Source of the DNA: Kitasatospora sp. DSM 101779
GTDB taxonomy: Bacteria; Actinomycetota; Actinomycetes; Streptomycetales; Streptomycetaceae
Assembly: GCF_025655475.1 (NCBI RefSeq)
Contig: NZ_JAHTIK010000001.1
Span: 830,381-894,380, forward strand
Direction of reading: 5' to 3'
DNA: 64,000 nucleotides
The translations under genes were made by a program, and so were the position numbers. A model generated the notes under the pieces. That model worked only from the letters and a program-made list of their open reading frames with translations, did no database searches and had not been told where the DNA came from. Below are positions 8,764 through 15,510 of this stretch, in pieces (positions within the stretch are counted from its first letter, which is position 1; each line of letters opens with the position of its first letter).

Positions 8764-8987
8764 CCAACGGCCTTTCGCTCAGGGGCGGACGCGCCGTGCG
8801 GGCGCCGACCAACGATCACCGGAAGTGCATGGTCGCCACCGGTGGCGGCCCGAGCGTAGGGAACGCGTGCGACCGCCGGGTGAACGGCGGTTGGCGTCGC
8901 GGAGCTGCGGCGCGGTGCGACAGCGGGCGGTACCGGCCCCTGTACCGGTGCGCCCGTCCGCGCGGGCGGCCGCGCCGCGGGCTCGCG

Positions 8988-9356
8988 TCAGCCGGTGGCG
9001 CCGGGCCGGAGGTCGCCGAGGAGCTCGGCCCTGCCGGCGATCACGTCGGTGAGGATGTGCCGGGCGACGGCGAGGAGTTCGGCGACCTCGGGGCTGGTGA
9101 TCCGGTAGATCACGGTGGCCCCGTCACGCCGCGAGGTGACGACGCCGGCGCGGCGCAGGACGGCCAGCTGCTGGGAGAGGTTGGAGGCCTCGACGCCGAC
9201 GTCGGCGAGGAGTTCGGCGACGGCGTGCTCGCGCCGGCTGAGCAGTTCGAGGACGCGGATGCGCACCGGGTGGCCGAGGGTCTTGAAGAACTCGGCCTTG
9301 ACCTGGTACAGCGGCACGGCGGCGACGGAGGACTGCCGGGGTCTGCCGACTGGCAT
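8988..9356 (-). CDS. ArsR-family winged-helix regulator (Cys-less), copy 1
   Basis: A 122-residue ArsR-type regulator. The dimerisation/HTH region reads KTLGHPVRIRVLELL and SNLSQQLAVLRRAG, with a wing ending in RDGATVIYRI. It contains no cysteine, so it cannot be a classical thiolate metal sensor. It is closely similar to a second ArsR gene 3 kb away at 12064-12414. It is divergent from a flavin-binding oxidase-like gene, with an imperfect palindrome between them that may be its operator. The ATG at 9356 is the only well-placed start; the ribosome site is weak. Confidence 0.88.
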   Translation of the reverse strand: MPVGRPRQSSVAAVPLYQVKAEFFKTLGHPVRIRVLELLSRREHAVAELLADVGVEASNLSQQLAVLRRAGVVTSRRDGATVIYRITSPEVAELLAVARHILTDVIAGRAELLGDLRPGATG

Positions 9357-9472
9357 GGATCACCGTCCGTGTCGAGAGTCGATCAGCTGCTGTTTCGAGG
9401 GTATCAACGCAGGTCGGGACGGTGGTCGGCGACAGTCTTCCGGTGGCGCGGGCGTCCCGCCCGACAGGCACA

Positions 9473-9488
9473 TTGCACATATTTGCAA
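9473..9488. promoter_or_regulatory. Candidate ArsR operator
   Basis: TTGCACATATTTGCAA is an inverted repeat with 5-bp perfect arms and a 6-bp AT-rich centre. It lies in the only AT-rich part of the 239-bp gap between the divergent arsR (8988-9356) and PPOX-like genes. Confidence 0.5.
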
Positions 9489-9595
9489 CTGATAAACTCA
9501 ATGATACCGGCGGTGCTTCGACGGCGCTGCCGTCCCGGGCCCGCTGCGCTATGGGGGTGCGGCGGGCCCGCCCCCGCCTTTTCGAGGTGCGCGCG

Positions 9596-10009
9596 ATGGA
9601 CGACGAGGGCCGGGCTCCGTCCCTGGTCCCGGTGGACCAGGAACCTGTGCAGGCACTGACCCTGCTGGCCGGGCTCGCCCCGGGGTGCCTGCTGCGACCG
9701 CCCGGTGGCACGCCGCCGACCGTCGTCCGGCATCTCGTCGAGGGCCGCCTCCTCTACCTCCGGGTCCGCTTCCCGGGCGGCATCCCCGTCTGTCCCGGCC
9801 GGCTGACCTACCAGGCGCAGCGGATCGATCCGGAGGGGCACTCCGGGTGGTTGGTGCTGGTGACGGGACCGGTACGACTGGTGGCGGAGCCGGACGAGCG
9901 GGACCGGCCGCGGATCCCGGTGGGGCCGTGGTCCGGCGAGGCGGACCAGCTGCTGTTGCTGGTGCCGGAGCGGCTGTCGGTGTTCCGGCTGGCCGGCGTC
10001 CTGGACTGA
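9596..10009 (+). CDS. Pyridoxamine 5'-phosphate oxidase-like flavin-binding protein
   Basis: A 137-residue protein of the split-barrel PPOX-like superfamily, shown by the central pattern YQAQRIDPEGHSGWLVLVTGPVRL-like strands and the C-terminal hydrophobic strands. Small actinobacterial members bind F420, FMN or heme and reduce small molecules; many are of unknown use. The start chosen is the ATG at 9596, with CGAGG about 9 bases upstream; an earlier in-frame GTG at 9587 is possible. It is divergent from arsR copy 1 and probably controlled by it. Confidence 0.72.
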   Translation: MDDEGRAPSLVPVDQEPVQALTLLAGLAPGCLLRPPGGTPPTVVRHLVEGRLLYLRVRFPGGIPVCPGRLTYQAQRIDPEGHSGWLVLVTGPVRLVAEPDERDRPRIPVGPWSGEADQLLLLVPERLSVFRLAGVLD

Positions 10010-10080
10010 CCTCCCGGGTTCGCGTCCGCCGGCGGGACGGCTCCAACGGCGGGACGGCTCCGCCTGCGGGGTACGGGGCT

Positions 10081-10215
10081 TCAGCGGCGGTGGCCGAGGG
10101 TGAAGAGCAGGATCACGAAGCCGGCGAACAGGTGCGTTCCGGCGATGTAGATGGTGGCGCGGACGAGCATGGCCTTGCGGCGGGCGTTCTCGTCGCGGCC
10201 GGCCGGGGTGGTCAT
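10081..10215 (-). CDS. Small membrane protein, DUF6126 type
   Basis: A 44-residue protein: a short charged N-terminus (TPAGRDENARRKAM) and one transmembrane helix (about 18-40, containing THLFAGFVILLF). The sequence matches my memory of the DUF6126 family of streptomycete mini membrane proteins, usually 40-50 residues with THLFAGF. Its ATG overlaps the stop of the 48-residue ORF upstream by 4 bp (ATGA), so it is the last cistron of the arsR-sulP operon. Function unknown; it could be a small accessory subunit of the transporter. Confidence 0.75.
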   Translation of the reverse strand: MTTPAGRDENARRKAMLVRATIYIAGTHLFAGFVILLFTLGHRR

Positions 10216-10358
10216 CGGGTACTCCGTAGCGGGTTGCGGCTGGTTGCGGCGGGGCGGTGGGGATCGGGCGGAGGGAGGTCGCTGTCGTGGCTGCCGACGG
10301 CCGAGTGCGTGGAACCGGCGGCGGCCCGCGGGTGGGGCGTCGGCCGCTCGGCGCTCAC
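10212..10358 (-). CDS. 48-residue coupled small ORF, unknown function
   Basis: A short ORF beginning at a GTG that overlaps the sulP stop (GTGA, 10355-10358) and ending in a TGA that overlaps the DUF6126 ATG (ATGA, 10212-10215). The predicted peptide is polar, rich in Pro, His and Arg, with no transmembrane segment or known motif. Perfect 4-bp overlaps at both ends argue that it is translated, possibly only to carry ribosomes from sulP to the DUF6126 gene. Confidence 0.5.
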   Translation of the reverse strand: MSAERPTPHPRAAAGSTHSAVGSHDSDLPPPDPHRPAATSRNPLRSTR

Positions 10359-12067
10359 CGGCCGCCTCCGCCGGCGGCGGGGGTGAGGTGGACGCCGAGG
10401 TGGGTGCGGGCGTGGGCGATGGCGTCGGGGGTGGTGGCGAAGACGCGGTGTTCGGCGTGCAGCCGGTCGAGTGTGCCGAGGGCGTCCAGGGTCCTGCGGT
10501 GGTCCTCGCGGACGCCGGAGACCAGGACGAGGACGCCGCGGTGTTCCAGCTTGTCGATGGCGTCGCCGAGGACGAGGGCGCCGGTGGCGTCGATCGCGGT
10601 GATCCGGGACAGGCGCAGCACGAGGGCCTTCACGTCGCCGGTCTCGGCGAGTTCGAGGAGGAAGCGGTGGGCGGCGGCGAAGAACAGCGGGCCGTCGATC
10701 CGGTAGGCGACGATGTGCTCGGCGAGCAGGGCCTGTTCCTCGGTGTGGTGGTCGGCGGGCGGCAGACCGTCGTGCAGCGGGACCCGGGTGAGTGCGGCGG
10801 AGCGGGCCACCTGGCGCAGCGCCAGTGCACCGGCCACGAGCAGACCCACGACGACGGCGGTCACGAGGTCGAAGGCGAGGGTGGTGGCCGCGGTCAGCGT
10901 CAGGATCGCGGCCTCGCCGCGTCCGGCTCTGGCGAGGGCGCGCAGGGAGGCGACCTCGACCATCCGCACCGCGGTGGCGATCAGCACGCCGGCCAGCGCC
11001 GCGAGCGGGATGCCCTCGACGAGCGGGGCGGCGAGGAGCACCACGATCGCGAGGACGGCCGCGTGGACGAGCGCGGCGAGCCGGGAGGCGGCGCCGGAGC
11101 GGACGTTGACGGCAGTGCGGGCGATCGCGCCGGTGGCGGCGACGCCGCCGAACAGCGGTGCGGCCAGGTTGGCCAGGCCCTGCCCGAACAGCTCCCGGTC
11201 GCTGTCGTGCCGCTCCGAGACGCTCATCGCGTCCGCGGCCGTCGCGGACATCAGCGACTCCAGCGCGGCGAGCGCCGCCACGGCGACCGCCGCCGTCGCC
11301 AACTTCGGCACGTCGGCGACATGGAAGAACCCGAGCGAGGGCGCGGGCAGCCCGGAGGGCAGGTGGCCGATCGTCGCCACGTCCAGGCCGGCGCCGGAGG
11401 CGAGCAGCGTCGCGCCGACCACGGCGAGCAGTGAGAACGGGACGCCGGGCCGCAGCCGGGCTCCGAGCAGCATCACCGCCGCCACGCCCGCAGCGAGGGC
11501 GAGGGCGGTGGGGTGCGGGTCGGCGACGAAGTCGGCCAGGGCGTCCCACGCGGCGACGGCGGTGTTCTCCGCGCCTGAGGCCTGCACGCCGAGTGCGGCC
11601 GGGACCTGCTGCAGACCGATGACTGCGGCGATGCCGAGGGTGAAGCCCTCCACCACCGGCGCCGGCACGAACGCCATGAAGCGCCCGGCACCACCCAGGG
11701 CCGTCGCGACGAGCAGCAGGCCGGCCAGCAGGCCCACCGTCAGCACGCCGTCGGTGCCGTAGCGGTGGACGATCGGCACCAGGACCACGGTCATCGCCCC
11801 GGTCGGCCCGGACACCTGGAAGTTGGAACCGCCGAACACGGCGGCGAGCGCGCCGGCGACCACCGCGGTGGCCAGACCCGCCTGCGCGCCGGCGCCGGAG
11901 GCGACACCGAAGCCGAGCGCGAGCGGCAGGGCAACGATCGCGACCGTCAGCCCGGCGAGCAGGTCCTTGCGCGGCGAGCGCCGCATCGTCGACCAGGTGG
12001 CGTGGTCGGGCAGCACGGCGCGCACCCGCATCCCGAGACGGCGCGCCACTGTGACCGCGCCGCTCAT
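10355..12067 (-). CDS. SulP-family anion transporter with STAS domain
   Basis: A 570-residue SLC26/SulP transporter: a membrane domain (roughly residues 30-420) with the family segments LPLALGFGVASG and FGGSNFQVSGPTGAMTVV, then a cytoplasmic STAS domain (about 440-560) with IDGPLFFAAAHRF and the loop DATGA. SulP proteins carry sulfate, bicarbonate or similar anions; the substrate here is not readable. The ATG overlaps the upstream arsR stop by 4 bp and the stop overlaps a downstream mini-ORF by 4 bp, so expression is coupled to the regulator throughout. Confidence 0.93.
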   Translation of the reverse strand: MSGAVTVARRLGMRVRAVLPDHATWSTMRRSPRKDLLAGLTVAIVALPLALGFGVASGAGAQAGLATAVVAGALAAVFGGSNFQVSGPTGAMTVVLVPIVHRYGTDGVLTVGLLAGLLLVATALGGAGRFMAFVPAPVVEGFTLGIAAVIGLQQVPAALGVQASGAENTAVAAWDALADFVADPHPTALALAAGVAAVMLLGARLRPGVPFSLLAVVGATLLASGAGLDVATIGHLPSGLPAPSLGFFHVADVPKLATAAVAVAALAALESLMSATAADAMSVSERHDSDRELFGQGLANLAAPLFGGVAATGAIARTAVNVRSGAASRLAALVHAAVLAIVVLLAAPLVEGIPLAALAGVLIATAVRMVEVASLRALARAGRGEAAILTLTAATTLAFDLVTAVVVGLLVAGALALRQVARSAALTRVPLHDGLPPADHHTEEQALLAEHIVAYRIDGPLFFAAAHRFLLELAETGDVKALVLRLSRITAIDATGALVLGDAIDKLEHRGVLVLVSGVREDHRRTLDALGTLDRLHAEHRVFATTPDAIAHARTHLGVHLTPAAGGGGR

Positions 12068-12414
12068 GTCTCGGCCGCCGACGACTTCGGCCCGCCGAGC
12101 TCGGCCAGCAGGTCCGACTGGTCGGTGATCATCGCGCCGAGGATGCGGCGTGCGGCCTGCAGCAGCTGCGCGACGTCCGGGGTGCTCAGCGCGTACACGA
12201 CGGTGTTGCCGTCGCGGGTGGCCGCGACCAGCCGGGTGCGGCGCAGCACGGCGAGTTGCTGGGAGAGGTTGGAGGGCTCGATCTCGAGCGCGGCGAGCAG
12301 GTCGCGCACCGGCATCGGGCCGTCCTGCAGGAGTTCGAGGACGCGGATGCGCGCCGGGTGGCCGAGGGTGCGGAAGAACTCGGCCTTGAGCTGGTAGAGC
12401 GGTACCGCCGCCAT
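12064..12414 (-). CDS. ArsR-family winged-helix regulator (Cys-less), copy 2
   Basis: A 116-residue ArsR-type repressor and first gene of the arsR-sulP operon. It shares most of its HTH core with copy 1 (LGHPARIRVLELL, SNLSQQLAVLRR, RDGNTVVY) and also lacks cysteine. The ATG at 12414 is preferred because GGAAGGAG lies about 10 bases upstream and the paralogue aligns from the following AAVPLYQ; a longer reading to 12495 lacks support. A perfect 14-bp palindrome at 12505-12518, 91 bp upstream, is its probable autoregulatory operator. The effector is unknown. Confidence 0.88.
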   Translation of the reverse strand: MAAVPLYQLKAEFFRTLGHPARIRVLELLQDGPMPVRDLLAALEIEPSNLSQQLAVLRRTRLVAATRDGNTVVYALSTPDVAQLLQAARRILGAMITDQSDLLAELGGPKSSAAET

Positions 12415-12504
12415 CGAACCCGTCGCTCCTTCCCGCCTCCGGCCCGTGCCGGGGCTGCGCGTGCGGCCTGCCAGCCGGCCGCACCCTGGCAGCATGTATC
12501 AATG

Positions 12505-12518
12505 TGAAGAATTCTTCA
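12505..12518. promoter_or_regulatory. Palindromic candidate operator of the arsR-sulP operon
   Basis: TGAAGAATTCTTCA is a perfect 14-bp palindrome in a short AT-rich block upstream of arsR copy 2. ArsR dimers bind such 12-2-12-like or shorter inverted repeats over their own promoters. Confidence 0.58.
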
Positions 12519-12685
12519 ACTTCTGATCTCTTCATGTACCTCTTCATGGAGCGCCGAGGGGACCCGGTGGGCGATTGCGGTCGGTTGAGGTCATCCGCAC
12601 GCCCGCAACAGGCACGGTTTCATAGCCTCCCGGGCAAGACCGGTGCGCGGCCGCGCCCGGGAGGACCCGTACGAGGAGGACCGGC

Positions 12686-13060
12686 GTGGACGGTGTGGAG
12701 CAGGCACTGACGGAGGCCATGGGCATCGACGGTGCGCTGGGGGCGGCGATCGTGGACGGGGACAGCGGCATGGCGCTCGGCACCCGCACCGGCGGGGCCC
12801 TCGGCATCGATCCGGCGCTCGCCGCTGCCTGCCACACCGACGTGGTGCGGGCGGCCCGCCGCGCCCTGGACGACACGGGCCTCGGCCGCGAACGGGTCGA
12901 GGACATCCTCACCTCGCTGTCCGGCCAGTACCACCTCATCCGCCCGCTCACCCGCACCGGCAGCGTCCTGTTCCTCTCCCTCGTCCTGGACCGCACCCGC
13001 GCCAACCTCGCCATGGCCCGCCACCGCCTGCGGCTCATCGACGACCGCGTGGTGCTGTAG
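12686..13060 (+). CDS. Roadblock/LC7-like regulatory protein
   Basis: A 124-residue protein with the compact alpha/beta pattern of roadblock/LC7 (MglB-like) domains: an N-terminal helix, strands AAIVDGDSGMALG and a C-terminal HLIRPLTRTGSVLFLSLVLD strand pair followed by a helix. In Streptomyces such proteins often sit in conservons next to small GTPases, but no GTPase or kinase gene is adjacent here, so it is an orphan. The start is GTG at 12686 with GAGGAGG about 7 bases upstream. Confidence 0.68.
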   Translation: MDGVEQALTEAMGIDGALGAAIVDGDSGMALGTRTGGALGIDPALAAACHTDVVRAARRALDDTGLGRERVEDILTSLSGQYHLIRPLTRTGSVLFLSLVLDRTRANLAMARHRLRLIDDRVVL

Positions 13061-13180
13061 CCGGACCGCGGCCCACCGGGGCGCCACTCGTGCGGGTGAG
13101 ATGCCGTGTCACTGCATCGGAGCCACCGGTCCGGCCCGGAGACTGACTGCGCCCAGCAGGACGCAGAGCGAGGGATCGAC

Positions 13181-13387
13181 ATGGCGCAAGGCACCGTGAA
13201 GTGGTTCAACGGCGAGAAGGGCTTCGGGTTCATCGCACCCGACGAGGGAGGCCCGGACGTCTTCGTCCACTTCTCCGCGATCGCGGGGAGCGGCTTCAGG
13301 AACCTGGAGGAGAACGACCGGGTGGAGTTCGAGGTCCAGCAGGGCCAGCGCGGGCCGCAGGCGGTCGACGTCCGGGTCCTGCGGTAG
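13181..13387 (+). CDS. Cold-shock domain protein (CspA family)
   Basis: A 68-residue single cold-shock domain, a nucleic-acid-binding beta barrel. Both RNA-binding motifs are intact: RNP1 as KGFGFI and RNP2 as VFVHFSAI, preceded by GTVKWFNGE. Length and sequence match the standard family. It melts RNA structure and acts as an RNA chaperone. The ATG at 13181 has GAGGG about 9 bases upstream. It has its own hairpin terminator at 13413-13443, so it is monocistronic. Confidence 0.96.
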   Translation: MAQGTVKWFNGEKGFGFIAPDEGGPDVFVHFSAIAGSGFRNLEENDRVEFEVQQGQRGPQAVDVRVLR

Positions 13388-13412
13388 AGCCCACCGGGTG
13401 ACCCGGACGTGC

Positions 13413-13443
13413 GGAGCCCGGACCGTGGGACGGTCCGGGCTCC
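13413..13443 (+). terminator. Hairpin terminator after the cold-shock gene
   Basis: A perfect 12-bp stem (GGAGCCCGGACC at 13413-13424 with its complement at 13432-13443) and a 7-nt loop, 26 bases after the csp stop. Confidence 0.82.
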
Positions 13444-13543
13444 GGGCCGGTCGCGCTTTCATTGACAGGTCGGTGGGCGGGGAGAAGCCTGGGGGACAGT
13501 CAGAGCGCAAGCGCTCCGGCGTCCCCCAGCCGAAGGACGGGTC

Positions 13544-13902
13544 ATGATCCCGCTCCTGCACACCACCCACATCGCGGGCGCCGCGCCCGGCATCGACTTC
13601 CTGCGCCTGCGCGGCGAGGCCGACCAGGACGCCGCTCCGCCGATCTCCGGCTCGCCTTCGACCACGCCCTGCGGAGCCTGCCCGCACCGCACGTCCTGCT
13701 CGTCGACTGCCGCGAGCTCACCTTCTGCACCTCGGCCGGCCTGAACGCGATGCTCAGGGCCCGGCGCCTCGCCCTGCGCCAGGGCACCGCCCTGCGGCTC
13801 ACCGGCGTCACCGGCCAACTGCGCCGTCTGCTGCGCGTCACCGAGGTCGACACCGTCCTCGACATCCAGGACTCCCCCACCACCACCCGGGACGCCGTCT
13901 GA
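13544..13902 (+). pseudogene. STAS-domain anti-sigma-factor antagonist, frameshifted
   Basis: The first 30 or so codons from ATG 13544 (IPLLHTTHIAGAAPGIDFLRLRGEADQDAA) and the remainder in another frame (DLRLAFDHALRSL, LLVDCRELTFCTSAGL, then LRVTEVDTVLDI) together make one STAS domain of about 119 residues, the usual length of an anti-anti-sigma factor. The phospho-acceptor Ser is in CTSAG. Adding one base near 13640 restores a single frame. AAGGACGG precedes the ATG, so the start is sound. Either a recent inactivating -1 mutation or a single-base sequence error in a C/G run. Confidence 0.7.
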
Positions 13903-14084
13903 CCCTCGGACGCATCCGGTGCGGGCCCGGACCGTTCAGGGGGGCGGTTCGGGCCTGGGCCCGGGCGAACGCCGACGCCGTCAGCGACCGGCGCCCGGAC
14001 CCTTCCGGCATCCGGGAGGCATGGGAAGCCGCCCGCAGGAACGACTGACCGAAGCCGGGGCCGCCCCCCGGCGGCGCCCGAACG

Positions 14085-14122
14085 CAGCAGGGCCCGGCAC
14101 CTCATGGTGCCGGGCCCTGCTG
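14085..14122 (-). terminator. Strong hairpin terminator after the initiator tRNA
   Basis: A perfect 17-bp stem with a 4-nt loop (TCAT): arms 14085-14101 and 14106-14122. It starts 3 bases beyond the encoded CCA of the tRNA and would terminate its transcript. Confidence 0.88.
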
Positions 14123-14125
14123 TCG

Positions 14126-14202
14126 TGGTAGCGGGGACAGGATTTGAACCTGCGACCTCTGGGTTATGAGCCCAGCGAGCTACCGAGCTGCTCCACCCCG
14201 CG
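14126..14202 (-). tRNA. Initiator tRNA-fMet (anticodon CAT)
   Basis: A 77-nt tRNA with anticodon CAT and encoded CCA. It is the initiator, not elongator Met: the anticodon stem has three consecutive G-C pairs next to the loop (GGG/CCC), and the first acceptor pair is a C-U mismatch, the formylation/initiator identity feature. The T-loop GGTTCAAATCC is canonical. A strong hairpin terminator follows directly. Confidence 0.96.
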
Positions 14203-14314
14203 TCGGTGAACCAGACTCTACGGCACGGACCGCGCCGGAAGGAAATCGGTTACGGACGCCGTCACGGAAGAGCCCGGACCCGAGGGCGGTCACGGACCGG
14301 ATCGGGACTCCCGG

Positions 14315-15406
14315 CTACAGGAGGACGAGCAGCTTGGTGCCAGGCACCAGCTTCCGGTTGACGGAGGTCGACTGGACGAACACGGTGTACGACGGGTTCT
14401 CGCCCGGCTTCACCGTGGCTTCGGAGGTCGGCAGGCCGAGGAGCTGGCGGGCCGCCGGACCCGAGAACACCCGGCCCGTCATCCGGCCGGTGACCGGGTC
14501 CTTCTCCGCCACGGCGAGCTGCTTGCTGCCCTGGACCTTCTCGCGCTTGGACAGCTCGTAGAAGGCGCAGCCGGTCTTGTAGGCGTGCCCGGCGCTGGTG
14601 ACGAACTCGCGGATCGGCGTCGGCTGGTCGACCGGGACCAGGATGTACTTGCCGGTGTCCAGGGCATCGAGGTTGGCCTTCACCTCGGCGGTGCTCAGGT
14701 CCTGGCCCATGGCGAACAGGTTCCTGGTGCCGCGAACGCCCTGCTCGCGGCCCCGCAGGAAGCTCGTGGCAGCCGACTTGACGGTGCCGATGGCCTCCTC
14801 GACGCCCTTGCTGGAGTCCGCGTCCCAGATCGCGATGTTGCCCGCCGGGAAGCCGTACTCCTGGGCGGTGCGCTTGGCCAGGGAGTTCGGGACGAGGATC
14901 GCCGAGGTCCAGTGGTCGGGGAGCGCGTCCATGGCGCCCTGGATGCGGCCCATCCAGGTGCGGAGGGTGGCGCTGCCGCGGCTGCCGCCCACGCGGGTGT
15001 GCATCTGGCCGGTCTCGGACCAGCCGGAGGCGTTCTCCTCGCCGTCGGTGACGACGACCTGGAGGAAGGAGTGCTCGCCGTACCCCTCCCAGATGTTCTT
15101 CAGGTCGTCGACCGACTTCACGGCCGCCTCGATCAGCGCCGTCGCACCGCCGTCGACCGCGTAGAGGCCCCGCAGCGACGGCAGGTGCTTCACGTCCATG
15201 TCCCAGACCAGGTTCTCCACCTCGTGGTCGAACGCGTAGAGGCTGATGCGGGTCTCGTGACCGAGCCGGTCGGACTCCTCCTGGAGGCCCTTCACGAACT
15301 CGTCGACGACGCGGACGAGCTGCGCCTCGTGCTGACGCATCGAGCCGGACTTGTCGACCACCAGCGAAACGTGGTTGACCTTGTGCTTGATCCTGTTCGC
15401 AGACAT
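14315..15406 (-). CDS. von Willebrand factor A domain protein
   Basis: A 363-residue cytoplasmic protein with a VWA fold at about residues 12-200. The metal-ion-dependent adhesion site DxSxS reads DKSGS (18-22) and the later Asp lies in VVTDGEEN. The remaining 160 residues have no motif I recognise. No signal peptide or transmembrane helix is present. VWA proteins act as metal-dependent scaffolds, often with MoxR ATPases or in stress or tellurite clusters, but no partner is adjacent. Start ATG 15406 with AAAGGGGCGG upstream. Confidence 0.85.
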   Translation of the reverse strand: MSANRIKHKVNHVSLVVDKSGSMRQHEAQLVRVVDEFVKGLQEESDRLGHETRISLYAFDHEVENLVWDMDVKHLPSLRGLYAVDGGATALIEAAVKSVDDLKNIWEGYGEHSFLQVVVTDGEENASGWSETGQMHTRVGGSRGSATLRTWMGRIQGAMDALPDHWTSAILVPNSLAKRTAQEYGFPAGNIAIWDADSSKGVEEAIGTVKSAATSFLRGREQGVRGTRNLFAMGQDLSTAEVKANLDALDTGKYILVPVDQPTPIREFVTSAGHAYKTGCAFYELSKREKVQGSKQLAVAEKDPVTGRMTGRVFSGPAARQLLGLPTSEATVKPGENPSYTVFVQSTSVNRKLVPGTKLLVLL

Positions 15407-15510
15407 GGTTCCGCCCCTTTTCCAACGCTCTTCCGGCGCCATTTCCGGCGCCCCCTCCGACGTTGGTTCCACAGTACGGCGGAGCACTGACATTCCTTCC
15501 TGACCTGCGG

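Noticed and set aside
8928..8947. CGGTAC...GTACCG inverted repeat downstream of arsR copy 1
   Set aside because: Only six base pairs with an 8-nt loop and no T-tract; too weak to call a terminator or operator.
14126..14202. Initiator tRNA as integration site of a mobile element
   Set aside because: No duplicated tRNA 3' end and no integrase nearby; the integrase remnant is 28 kb away.
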